Below, piece after piece: positions 54,894 to 62,517 of a stretch of DNA of 64,000 nt. The DNA comes from Aminomonas paucivorans DSM 12260 (GTDB lineage Bacteria; Synergistota; Synergistia; Synergistales; Synergistaceae), in NCBI RefSeq assembly GCF_000165795.1, contig NZ_CM001022.1, positions 682,001-746,000 of the forward strand, read 5' to 3'. Numbering within the stretch: the stretch's first letter is position 1; each line of letters begins with the position of its first letter. Made by a program: the position numbers and the translations under genes. Below the pieces are notes generated by a model. That model was given only the letters and a program-made list of their open reading frames with translations, was not told the origin of the DNA and did not search any database.

Positions 54894-54922
54894 CGGGGCG
54901 GGCGCTCCCGCCCCGTCAGTCC
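54887..54922. terminator. bidirectional terminator overlapping both stop codons
   Basis: A perfect 16-bp stem (54887-54902 with 54907-54922) with a CGCT loop. It contains the stop codon of the BTAD gene on one arm and that of the convergent cupin gene on the other. Confidence 0.75.
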
Positions 54923-55245
54923 ACGATCACCGCCAGAAACGAAAGGGGACCCTTGCCCACGTTGCGGATGGCGTGCTGGTGGGTCCGCTGAAGGATCAGC
55001 ATGTCCCCCGGTCCCACCTCGGTGACCGTTCCGTCCTCCTCGTAGAGCCCCTGTCCCTCCAGGATCACGAACAGTTCCTCGTTGGTCAGGTGGGTGTGCA
55101 GCCCCACCTCCGCCCCCGGGTCCAGGCGGATGGTGCCGATCATCCGGAAGTGGCTGCCCTCCAGCTCCGTCCCCGGGGGGAGGGCGTAGGTGTTCCAGCT
55201 ACCCCCCGCTCCCGCCTGGAGATGCTCTCGGCGCACGGGCTTCAT
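54916..55245 (-). CDS. small cupin-domain protein
   Basis: A 109-residue single cupin. The first motif is GLHTHLTNEELFVILEGQG (with the HxH and glutamate ligands), and the second is GDMLILQRTHQHAIRNVG with a histidine. It could be a metal-dependent sugar-phosphate, dioxygenase or small-ligand-binding protein; the function is not known. ATG 55245 has only a weak ribosome site. A possible 53-codon gene ends 17 bases upstream. Confidence 0.82.
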   Translation of the reverse strand: MKPVRREHLQAGAGGSWNTYALPPGTELEGSHFRMIGTIRLDPGAEVGLHTHLTNEELFVILEGQGLYEEDGTVTEVGPGDMLILQRTHQHAIRNVGKGPLSFLAVIVD

Positions 55246-55262
55246 GCCCTGGGCCCGGCAGA

Positions 55263-55424
55263 TCACCGGGGGGACCTCCCGTCGGATTCCGGACCCTTCC
55301 GGGGGTCTTTGCCCCTCGGGGTCTCCCCGGCTTCTTCGGTTCCCCAAAGCATACAGTTCCAGCCGCAACGGGCCCGGTTCTCGCAGGAGCCCAGAAGCAG
55401 GATGCAGTGACGTTCCTTGTCCAT
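55263..55424 (-). CDS. possible 53-residue cysteine-rich small protein
   Basis: A short open frame with a very good ribosome site (GGAGG, 8-base spacer, ATG at 55424). The start MDKERHCILLLGSCENR is followed by ARCGWNCMLWG, giving four cysteines in the first 24 residues; the rest is polar and charged. Its stop is 17 bases before the cupin gene in another frame, so the two could be co-translated. It matches no family that I recognise. The start signal supports it, but a frameshifted or decayed longer gene is possible. Confidence 0.45.
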   Translation of the reverse strand: MDKERHCILLLGSCENRARCGWNCMLWGTEEAGETPRGKDPRKGPESDGRSPR

Positions 55425-55500
55425 GGTGCCTTCCTCCCTGTCTTGAACGGTCTCTGTTTTCCATCATACGCCGCCTTGACGTCCGGGGCCACTCGGCGGA

Positions 55501-55519
55501 TGATTACTATTGGTTATCA
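55501..55519. promoter_or_regulatory. dyad operator before the flavodoxin-fold gene
   Basis: TGATTAC (55501-55507) and GTTATCA (55513-55519) are inverted arms with one mismatch and a 5-base centre. The dyad resembles Fur-family sites in composition, but the spacing is longer. It is 26 bases before the GTG start at 55545. Confidence 0.4.
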
Positions 55520-55544
55520 TTCGAATCGATCAGGAGGGGATGTC

Positions 55545-56123
55545 GTGAAGGCTTTGATCGTGTACGCCCACCCGAAGGAGGGCAGCTTCTGCGAGGCGGT
55601 GCGCCTCGCGGTGGAGGAGGAGCTAAGGCGGCGGGGGGCGTCCTGCGAGGTGGAGGACCTATACGCTCAGGGGTTCGATCCCCTGCTTACGGCGGAGGAG
55701 CAGGCCGGGGCTTTCAACGGGGTGTTTCCGGAGGACGTGCGAAGGGCTCAGGCACGGGTTGCCGAGGCGGACCTCCTGGTCTTGGTCCACCCCCTGTGGT
55801 GGTCCTCCGTCCCGGCGATCCTCAAGGGATGGATCGATCGGGTCCTTGCCTACGGGTTCGCCTACGACTTCGGCGACGGGATGCGGGGACTCCTGAAGGG
55901 GAAGAGAGTGGCCCTGTTCACGTCCACCGGAGCCTCCGAAGAGGTCCTTCGGCAGGGAGGCACCCTGGATGCCCTGAAGGTGTTCCTGGACGAAGGGGTG
56001 TTCGGCTCCTGCGGCATGGAGGTGGTCCTGCACCGGTATCTCTTCGGGCCTTGCGGCGCCTCCGACGAAGAGCGTCGGGTCATGCTGGAGACGGTGCGAC
56101 GGGACGCACAAACCCTGGCCTGA
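55545..56123 (+). CDS. NAD(P)H dehydrogenase (quinone)-like flavodoxin-fold protein
   Basis: A 192-residue protein of the NQO1/MdaB group: ALIVYAHPKEGSFCEA at the N terminus, LVLVHPLWWSSVPAILKGWIDR as the conserved flavin and active-site segment, and GKRVALFTSTGAS later. It probably reduces quinones or other compounds with FMN or FAD. GTG 55545 has AGGAGG 8 bases upstream. A dyad operator precedes it, and a strong bidirectional terminator follows. Confidence 0.87.
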   Translation: MKALIVYAHPKEGSFCEAVRLAVEEELRRRGASCEVEDLYAQGFDPLLTAEEQAGAFNGVFPEDVRRAQARVAEADLLVLVHPLWWSSVPAILKGWIDRVLAYGFAYDFGDGMRGLLKGKRVALFTSTGASEEVLRQGGTLDALKVFLDEGVFGSCGMEVVLHRYLFGPCGASDEERRVMLETVRRDAQTLA

Positions 56124-56143
56124 TCCCATACCGGGGGAAGAGA

Positions 56144-56186
56144 GACGAGGGGGGAGGGGGACGGTGCGTCCCCCTCCCCCCTCGTC
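56144..56186. terminator. bidirectional terminator
   Basis: A perfect 19-bp stem (56144-56162 with 56168-56186) with a GGTGC loop between convergent genes. Confidence 0.85.
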
Positions 56187-56211
56187 TGTGGAGCCACCTC
56201 GGCGGAGCCCC

Positions 56212-59184
56212 CTACTTGCGCAGGCGTGACCGGAACAGCAAGAGCAGGGCCAGAACCCCCAAGGGGGTCGCCCCGGTTCCCGCCGAGCAGCCGCCCCCTC
56301 CGGAGGTCGGGGTTTCCCCTTCCCCCTCGTGGGCGTACCCCAGGGGCGGGACGGTGAGCACTTTCCCGTCGTCGAAACGCACCTGGAGCGTTGTGGTCCC
56401 GGGGTTGTGGGCCGTGTAGATCCGGTTGCCCGAAGCGTCCCGGAAGCTGGAGGCGCAGGTGTGGCTGGCTCCGTTGTCCCCGTGGTCCGCCGCCCCGTGG
56501 GAGAGGAGGGAGTCGATCCACCAGTAGATGGCCCCCCGGGAGGTGTCCTGAAGGATCAGGTTGTCGTAGGTGGGAGCAGGGACCTCCCACTGCATCTTCC
56601 AGCCGTCCAGGGGCGGGGCGTCGCCGCTTGCGGCGGCGATCAGGGCCTGGGGGTCCGCCCGGTATGCCGAGGTGAGGGCCTCGGCCATCAGCAGCTTGTC
56701 CTTGTTGCTCGGAGAGGCGGGGTTTCGCCCGCCTCCCAGCAGGGGCAGGTCGTTTTCCAGGTACCCCCGGACGTTCTCCTCGATTCCCGCCGCGTCGGTA
56801 CCCAGGTAGAGGGACGTCCCCGTCAGGGGAAGCCACTGGATGCCGTGCTTCAGGAGGGGCGGGTTGCCGAAGTCCGTCTGGAAGGTCATCTCGTTCTGGT
56901 TCACCTGAGAGACCATGGAGGGAACGTAGCGCTGGGGCACCAGGGTGGAGCTGGCGGCGTACTGCCGGAAGCTCAGGTAGGGGCGGAAGGCGGCGTCGGA
57001 GGTGTGCCCGAACCAGTACAGCTCCGCCGCCTTCGCCTCGGAGGCGAACTGGTAGGCCGCCCAGCGCTCCAGGTCCATGTTGTCCGGATGTTCCGGGTAG
57101 TTCAGCTGGGCCCAGAGGAGGAGGGCTCCCCAGGCCTGGATGGCCTCGGGGGTGGATTCCTGCTGCCCCCCCTGGTTGCCCCGGGAGGATCCGCTGGCCC
57201 AGGAGTGCCCCGCGTAGGGGCTGAAGTGCCGCAGGAAGGGAAAGTCCGGGTCCGCCCCGGAACCGGCCCGGCTCGTGTTGGCGATGTCCCGGATCAGGAG
57301 GCGGATCATGGGGGCGTAATCCTCCGCCCAGTGCTGGTTGTCCGGATCGTCGGGATGGGCCTTCTCCCAGCGGGCGATCTCCGTGGCGATCTTGATGTAG
57401 TAGCCGTAGTGGTAGTGGTGGTCGTTGAGCAGGCTGTCCGCGGCGAACCCGTCCTCGTTGGAGGGGATGAGGGTGCCCCACCGGGGATCGTAGTAGAGGG
57501 CGTGCTCCGCCGCGTTCTTCAGGGTCGAGCCGTCGCTTTTCACCGCCTGGAGACGGTAGGCCAAGGTCTCCGCGGCCCGCTTGTAGAGGGCCCTCGTCAC
57601 CCGGTCCACCGCGGCGGGATCCGAGGCCTTGGATCGGACCATCTCGGCGATGGGCAGGAGCATGGCCAGCCGATGGATCTCCTGGGCTCCGAAGTAGCTG
57701 CCCTGGGAGAGGAAGTTGGGGTCCTGGGTGTCCAGGGCCTGCTGGAGGTAGCCCGCCATGCGGTCCGCCTTGGCCGTGTCGGGGTCGTCGATCAGGGCGG
57801 GCAGACAGGGAGGCACGTCCAGGGTGTTGAGGAAGGAGCTGCCGCTTCCCAGCATCATCGGTCCCTTCAGGGAAGGCCAGTAGCACCCCTGGGCCCAGGA
57901 AGAGGCGGGGACGGGGCTCATGGAGGAGTTCAGGAGGGAGACCTGCTCCTGTCCCAGGTACTGGTGCGGGTACAGGGCGTGGAGGGTGCCGTCGGTGGCC
58001 GGGGATTCCCCCGCCACCGGGGTGGTCTGGTAGGTGTAGACCGCGGTCACGGAGTTCTCGGACAGCCGGGGTTCCACCCGGGTGTCCGTGACCTCCGCGA
58101 AGGCGTATCGGGCGAAGGTGGCCAGGGCTGTGCGGATGGCCGCTTCGTCGGGCTGATCGAAGAGGGTCTTGCCCATGGGGAGGGGGAGCACCGCCACGGC
58201 GTAGTGGGAGCCCCCGGAACAGACCGCGGTGTTCAGCACCCGGCCGTCGTCCTTCTGGGTCTTGACCAGGGTCCAGGTGGATCCCGCGGGTCCGAAGACC
58301 CCGTAGACCGTGTAGGCCGAATAGCCCTGGGCGCCTGAGGGAGAGGCGGGGGCCCCGAAGGGAACCTGGTTCACCACGGCGAAGGCGGAGCAGGGGATGG
58401 CCTGCCCGTCCGCCATCCCGGCGTTGACCCCGAAGGCGTCGCCGCTTTCGGGGATGACGGTGCCGATGTTCCAGGTCCGGAAGGTCACCTGGGGGGCCCC
58501 GGAAGAGAGCTTCAGAAGGACGAAGGGGGAACCGTTCCCCGCCGTGACGGCCAGCTTCTCCGTGGGAGACTCCATGGTGAAGTTCACGAACCAGTCGCTC
58601 CATCCCGTGACCTTCAGGGACGAGAAGGAGGCCTCGTTCCAGCCGGAGGCGGTGGAGCCCAGGTAGAGGTCCTGGTCAAAGAAGGCGTTGAAGTAGGGGG
58701 AGATCCCCGCGTTGTCCCCCGTCCCCACGACCTCCTGCATGAACCCCGCTCCCCCCGTGAGCACCCCGTCCCGCATCCCCGCCCGCTGGGTGTCCGGCAC
58801 GTTCAGGGAGAGGGCCAGTCCCCCCTTTTGGGGCTGGAAGACCAGGGGTTCGCTGAAGATCTGCCAGGAGAGGGCAGCCATGGGAGGCTTCGGGGCCGGG
58901 TCCGGTAGATCTCCCGGATCCAGCCAGACCAAGGGGGTCCACCAGTCGCTGGTGGGAGCCTTGCGGTCTCCCGCGGAGGCGTCCACGTTGGGGCCCACGG
59001 CGGGAAGGGTCATCCGGACGGGGCCGCCGTCGGGCTTGGTCCCGTCGGCGGGCTTGACCAGGGCGTAACTTCCCTTGCCTCCCGGAGAGGCCCAGTTGTC
59101 TCCGGTGGCCTGAATCGCCAGCAGAAGCACCGCCGTGGCGCATAGGATCAGGAAAAGCGTGCAGAACCGGGTACTCTGTCTCAT
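56212..59184 (-). CDS. GH81-type endo-beta-1,3-glucanase-like surface protein with Synergist-CTERM tail
   Basis: A 990-residue exported protein. The signal peptide is at about 1-30. The GH81 catalytic region holds LNDHHYHYGYYIKIA near residues 585-600, then DFPFLRHFSPYAGHSWASGS and GGQQESTPEAIQAWGALLLW near 650-690, whose glutamates are the expected catalytic acids. The C terminus (TSGGGGCSAGTGATP, then a hydrophobic helix and RSRLRK) is a Synergist-CTERM sorting signal. It should hydrolyse beta-1,3-glucan (fungal or algal wall, curdlan) at the cell surface. ATG 59184 is preferred over 59187. It is preceded by A/T-rich DNA shared with a divergent TetR operon. Confidence 0.88.
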   Translation of the reverse strand: MRQSTRFCTLFLILCATAVLLLAIQATGDNWASPGGKGSYALVKPADGTKPDGGPVRMTLPAVGPNVDASAGDRKAPTSDWWTPLVWLDPGDLPDPAPKPPMAALSWQIFSEPLVFQPQKGGLALSLNVPDTQRAGMRDGVLTGGAGFMQEVVGTGDNAGISPYFNAFFDQDLYLGSTASGWNEASFSSLKVTGWSDWFVNFTMESPTEKLAVTAGNGSPFVLLKLSSGAPQVTFRTWNIGTVIPESGDAFGVNAGMADGQAIPCSAFAVVNQVPFGAPASPSGAQGYSAYTVYGVFGPAGSTWTLVKTQKDDGRVLNTAVCSGGSHYAVAVLPLPMGKTLFDQPDEAAIRTALATFARYAFAEVTDTRVEPRLSENSVTAVYTYQTTPVAGESPATDGTLHALYPHQYLGQEQVSLLNSSMSPVPASSWAQGCYWPSLKGPMMLGSGSSFLNTLDVPPCLPALIDDPDTAKADRMAGYLQQALDTQDPNFLSQGSYFGAQEIHRLAMLLPIAEMVRSKASDPAAVDRVTRALYKRAAETLAYRLQAVKSDGSTLKNAAEHALYYDPRWGTLIPSNEDGFAADSLLNDHHYHYGYYIKIATEIARWEKAHPDDPDNQHWAEDYAPMIRLLIRDIANTSRAGSGADPDFPFLRHFSPYAGHSWASGSSRGNQGGQQESTPEAIQAWGALLLWAQLNYPEHPDNMDLERWAAYQFASEAKAAELYWFGHTSDAAFRPYLSFRQYAASSTLVPQRYVPSMVSQVNQNEMTFQTDFGNPPLLKHGIQWLPLTGTSLYLGTDAAGIEENVRGYLENDLPLLGGGRNPASPSNKDKLLMAEALTSAYRADPQALIAAASGDAPPLDGWKMQWEVPAPTYDNLILQDTSRGAIYWWIDSLLSHGAADHGDNGASHTCASSFRDASGNRIYTAHNPGTTTLQVRFDDGKVLTVPPLGYAHEGEGETPTSGGGGCSAGTGATPLGVLALLLLFRSRLRK

Positions 59185-59300
59185 CATAGCCCCCCTTTGG
59201 GAAACAATAAGAAACATGAAGTGTGGCGGAAGAACCGGAATTCACGATAGTTCTACAGACAAAAGCCGTCAAGCGTTAGCGAGGCGAAACGGAGCGAGGG

Positions 59301-59352
59301 TTGACGAGACGCGAGGCTTCTGGTAATAACAAGTGTTAGATAACATATGTTA
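59301..59352 (+). promoter_or_regulatory. promoter and double operator of the TetR-flavoprotein operon
   Basis: TTGACG (59301-59306), a 17-base spacer and TAATAA (59324-59329). Two perfect palindromes follow, TAACAAGTGTTA (59327-59338) and TAACATATGTTA (59341-59352), 14 bases apart, over the -10 element and the start of transcription. This is the typical layout for autorepression by a TetR protein bound as two dimers. Confidence 0.7.
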
Positions 59353-59368
59353 CCAAGGAGGTCGAGCC

Positions 59369-59956
59369 ATGCCCCCCCCGGTTTCCCTGACCCGTGAGAC
59401 CATCCTGGCGGAAGCCCTGGCGCTGGTGCGGGCGGAGGGGCTGGAGTCCCTCACCGCCCGGCGGCTTGCCGCTCGCCTGGGCTGTTCCGTGGCCCCCCTC
59501 TACCGGACCTGGGGGTCCATGGACGAGCTGGTCCGGGGAACGCTTCGCCGGATTCGGGAGCTGCTGGAAGGACGGACCGCCCGCTGTTCCACGGGCATGG
59601 CGTTTCGAGACGTGGGGCTGGGCCGGGTCCTCTTCGCCCGGGACGAACCGCGTCTCTATCGGGCCCTCTTTCAGGAGTCCCCCCTTTCCCGGGAGGCGAG
59701 GAGGGGGTTTTTCGAGCAGGTGGAGGAATCCATGGGGAGGGAACCGCCCCTGGATCGCCTGTCCCCCCTCCGGCGTCGGGCCCTCCTGGAGGAACTGACC
59801 GCCTACACCCACGGCCTGGCGCTGCTGTGCATGGAGGGGGAGGTGGCGGACGTGCGCGACGAGGCCCTGAACGGGCGCATCGGCCGGGTGGGACGGGCGG
59901 TGATTCGGTCTTTCCTGGAGGAACCGGGGCCGGAGAGGGAAGGAGGAGGGGCATGA
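59369..59956 (+). CDS. TetR-family transcriptional repressor
   Basis: A 195-residue regulator with a helix-turn-helix at about 9-54 (TRETILAEALALVRAEGLES, LTARRLAARLGCSVAPLYRT) and a helical C-terminal domain. It is expected to bind the two palindromes upstream and to repress itself and the two following flavodoxin-fold genes. AAGGAGG lies 8 bases before ATG 59369. Its stop overlaps the next start (ATGA). Confidence 0.9.
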   Translation: MPPPVSLTRETILAEALALVRAEGLESLTARRLAARLGCSVAPLYRTWGSMDELVRGTLRRIRELLEGRTARCSTGMAFRDVGLGRVLFARDEPRLYRALFQESPLSREARRGFFEQVEESMGREPPLDRLSPLRRRALLEELTAYTHGLALLCMEGEVADVRDEALNGRIGRVGRAVIRSFLEEPGPEREGGGA

Positions 59957-60522
59957 AAATCTTGCTGTTGGACGGGGAGTCCCGGGAGGGGCAGACCCCC
60001 ACCTTCCGGGGGAGGAGGGAGGCCCTGGCGCGGGCGCTGGAGAGGAGAGGGCACGAGGTGCGGGTCCTTGTGCTGCGGGAGAAGACGATCCGCCCCTGTG
60101 TGGGGTGCTTCCGCTGCTGGATCGCCACGCCGGGGACGTGCGTCCACTCCGACGACGGGCCGGAGCTGCTGAGGGCGATCCTGGAGACGGACGTCCTGGT
60201 CCTGGTCTCGCCCCTGGCCATGGGGTTCTTCACCGCCACCCTGAAGGGGGCCATGGATCGGTGCATCCCCCTGGCCCTTCCCTATCTGGAGAGGCGGGGC
60301 GGGGAGCTGCACCATCCCCCGCGGTACGGCGAGAGACCGGTGCCCGCCCTGCTGGCCTACGAGCCCGAGGCGGACACGGAGGAAGAGGACCATCGGATCC
60401 TGGCGGCCTACATGGAGAGGCTTTCCCGGAACCGGAACGCCCCCGACGGGGGCGCCTGGTCCCTGGAACGGGGAGAGGAGGCCATCGCCGATGCGGTTGA
60501 CGCTCTGCAACGGATCCCCTAG
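59953..60522 (+). CDS. NADPH-dependent FMN reductase/flavodoxin-fold protein with Cys motif
   Basis: A 189-residue flavoprotein of the FMN_red/iron-sulfur-flavoprotein group. The motif CVGCFRCWIATPGTC (about 46-60) followed by DDGPELLRAILETDVLVLVS is the family signature. Four cysteines might hold an iron-sulfur cluster or serve in thiol redox. It begins at ATG 59953 inside the TetR stop and overlaps the next gene by 32 bases. Confidence 0.87.
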   Translation: MKILLLDGESREGQTPTFRGRREALARALERRGHEVRVLVLREKTIRPCVGCFRCWIATPGTCVHSDDGPELLRAILETDVLVLVSPLAMGFFTATLKGAMDRCIPLALPYLERRGGELHHPPRYGERPVPALLAYEPEADTEEEDHRILAAYMERLSRNRNAPDGGAWSLERGEEAIADAVDALQRIP

Positions 60523-61138
60523 GGGGCGCTCGGGGAACACCCCCATCCTGGAGGAGCACTTCGCCCGGGGGGTTCGGTCCGTCTCCCCGGAGCACCGGAT
60601 CCGGACCTGCACGCTGGGGGAGCCCGAGGGGTTTCGGGAGGCCCTGGAGGCCTTCGGGGAGGACGACGCGGTGCTCCTGGGGTTTCCCCTCTACGTGGAT
60701 GCCATGCCCAGCGGGGTGAAGGCTTTCCTGGAGGTCCTGGGAGAGAGGCGGGGGGAGCATCGCCCCGTCCTGCTCTTCCTGGTGCATTCGGGCTTTCCCG
60801 AGGGGGTTCATACCCGCCTCGTGGGGGAGTACCTGGAGAGGGCGGCCCGGAGGCTCGCCTGTCCCTGCGGGGGAGTGATGCGCTTCGGAGGAAGCGAGGG
60901 GATCCGCCAGGGGGGCAACGGAAAGGTGCTGCGGAGCATGGAGGCCCTGGGCCGGGAGTTCGGGATCAGGGGGCACCTGGACCCCCAGTCCCTGGAGGCC
61001 CTTGCGGGGGTGGAGCGGCTGTCCTCCTGGATTCTGGGGCTGGTGGGCTGGGCCTCCCGGGTGTTTTACTGGGACCGGATCCTGAAGAAGAACGGGGCCT
61101 TCGATCGGCGTTACGATCGTCCCCTGGAGCCGAGGTAA
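60491..61138 (+). CDS. flavodoxin-fold NAD(P)H-dependent oxidoreductase-like protein
   Basis: A 215-residue protein with the opening LTLCNGSPRGRSGNTPIL (FMN-phosphate loop) and VLLGFPLYVDAMPSGVKAFLE as the conserved flavin segment. The C-terminal 60 residues contain a hydrophobic helix (SSWILGLVGWASRVFYW) that could attach it to the membrane. It is the third gene of the TetR operon, overlapping the second. The electron partner is unknown. Confidence 0.82.
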   Translation: MRLTLCNGSPRGRSGNTPILEEHFARGVRSVSPEHRIRTCTLGEPEGFREALEAFGEDDAVLLGFPLYVDAMPSGVKAFLEVLGERRGEHRPVLLFLVHSGFPEGVHTRLVGEYLERAARRLACPCGGVMRFGGSEGIRQGGNGKVLRSMEALGREFGIRGHLDPQSLEALAGVERLSSWILGLVGWASRVFYWDRILKKNGAFDRRYDRPLEPR

Positions 61139-61233
61139 CCTTCCCCGCGTTGCGGGGGGGCTGGGGGAGGAGGTAGAGTCCGAGGCAAGCGGGGCGCATC
61201 GGGGTTTCCCGCATTTCCTCGGGAGGTGGCGGC

Positions 61234-62433
61234 ATGAGTGTGGAGTGGGGGGTTGCCCGACGGGCGGATCTTCCTTTGGACGTGGCGGTCCTGTCTCTTT
61301 CCGGGGTCATGATGCTGGCGGTGGGGGGGATCCTCGTCCCCGTGTCGCGGGGGTTGTTGCCGGTCTACGAGAACGGGCTGCAGGGGCTTCTGCTCTTCCT
61401 GGTGGCGCTGCACATGATGTTGCTGGGCAAGACCCCCTTCGGGGACCCGGGGCGCTCCCGGGGGCTTCTCCTCCTGGGCGGAGGGGTGGCCGCCTCGGGC
61501 ATCGTCACCTGTTTCGTTCCGGACCTCCTCGGGGCTTTTCCCCGAGTGCTCCTCTTCCTGTGTTTCACCGCCGGGGGGGCGGCGCTCTTCCTGCAGATGC
61601 TCCTTCGCCGGGACCGTCTGCCCCATTGGAAGGGCCTGGGGAGAGTCGGGAGGCACCTCGTCCGGGGGTGCTCCCTCGTCTATCTGTCCTCCATCCCCTT
61701 GGGGATCCGGATCCTCCAGAACCGCCTGACCGGAGATCCCTGGATCGCCGTCGTCGCCCTGGTCTACGGGGGAGGGGTGGTCTACCTGTCCTGGGTGCTC
61801 CTCCTGGTACGCCGGACCTACCCGAACGGCGGGGAGGCAGGGCCGGGACCTCTTCAGGAGGACAGGATCCTCCTCCTCCTGGTGGGGCTGTTCATGCTGC
61901 TTCTGGGGGGACTGCTCACTCCGGTGCACCTGGGGCTCCTGCCCTTCTCCGGGAGCGCCCAGCTGGGGCTCCTGATGGTGCTCTTCGCCGTGCAGATGCT
62001 GGCCTTCGGGAGCACCCCCCTGGGGGCCTATACCCGCTCCTGGCCCATGATCCTGCTGGGGATGCTCTTCGCCCTCCTGGGCACTTTCTCCTGTCTGGTT
62101 CCGGAGACCCTGGTGCCCTTCCTGACGCTGCTGGTGGGATGGCTCAACATCGGGGGAGGGGTGCTGGGATTGAGGCGACTGTGGTTGCCCCTGCTGCGAG
62201 GTCCCAAGATCCCGAGGCCCGTGCCCCCGATCCTGCTGCATCTCTACGCGACCCAGACGACTCTGGACCTGCTCTCCCTGCTGTTCGGGACCTCCATGCT
62301 GGTGGCCCGGTTCCTCCCCGGCCTGGCGGTGGGGGGGATCCTGGCGGCCAACGGAGGCGTCCTGCTCTACCTGGTGCACGTGTTGGTCCGGTTGGACCGG
62401 GTCTTCCCCCCGGAAGGGGCGGCTTCGACTTAG
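61234..62433 (+). CDS. membrane protein of unknown function with internal duplication
   Basis: A 399-residue protein with about ten hydrophobic helices and no family that I recognise. Residues about 22-98 and 217-293 are clearly repeats: both read GG-L-PV--GLLP, then a GLL-LF helix, M--G-TP-G---RS, and end C-VP--L. So the protein arose by duplication of a unit of three to four helices. A linker of polar residues lies between the halves. It follows the flavodoxin operon by 95 bases and ends before a strong terminator. Confidence 0.75.
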   Translation: MSVEWGVARRADLPLDVAVLSLSGVMMLAVGGILVPVSRGLLPVYENGLQGLLLFLVALHMMLLGKTPFGDPGRSRGLLLLGGGVAASGIVTCFVPDLLGAFPRVLLFLCFTAGGAALFLQMLLRRDRLPHWKGLGRVGRHLVRGCSLVYLSSIPLGIRILQNRLTGDPWIAVVALVYGGGVVYLSWVLLLVRRTYPNGGEAGPGPLQEDRILLLLVGLFMLLLGGLLTPVHLGLLPFSGSAQLGLLMVLFAVQMLAFGSTPLGAYTRSWPMILLGMLFALLGTFSCLVPETLVPFLTLLVGWLNIGGGVLGLRRLWLPLLRGPKIPRPVPPILLHLYATQTTLDLLSLLFGTSMLVARFLPGLAVGGILAANGGVLLYLVHVLVRLDRVFPPEGAAST

Positions 62434-62448
62434 AACTCCCTGAGAGAA

Positions 62449-62485
62449 ACAGGAGGCGGGGCCCGGTGCGGGCCCCGCCTCCTGT
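62449..62485. terminator. bidirectional terminator
   Basis: A perfect 17-bp stem (62449-62465 with 62469-62485) with a GTG loop, between convergent genes. Confidence 0.85.
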
Positions 62486-62517
62486 CCGAGAGGGATGGCA
62501 GCTCGTGCAGGGAGGGA

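Noticed and set aside
59221-59320. Insertion-sequence remnant near the A/T-richer junction
   Set aside because: No inverted terminal repeats, target duplication or transposase fragments were found.
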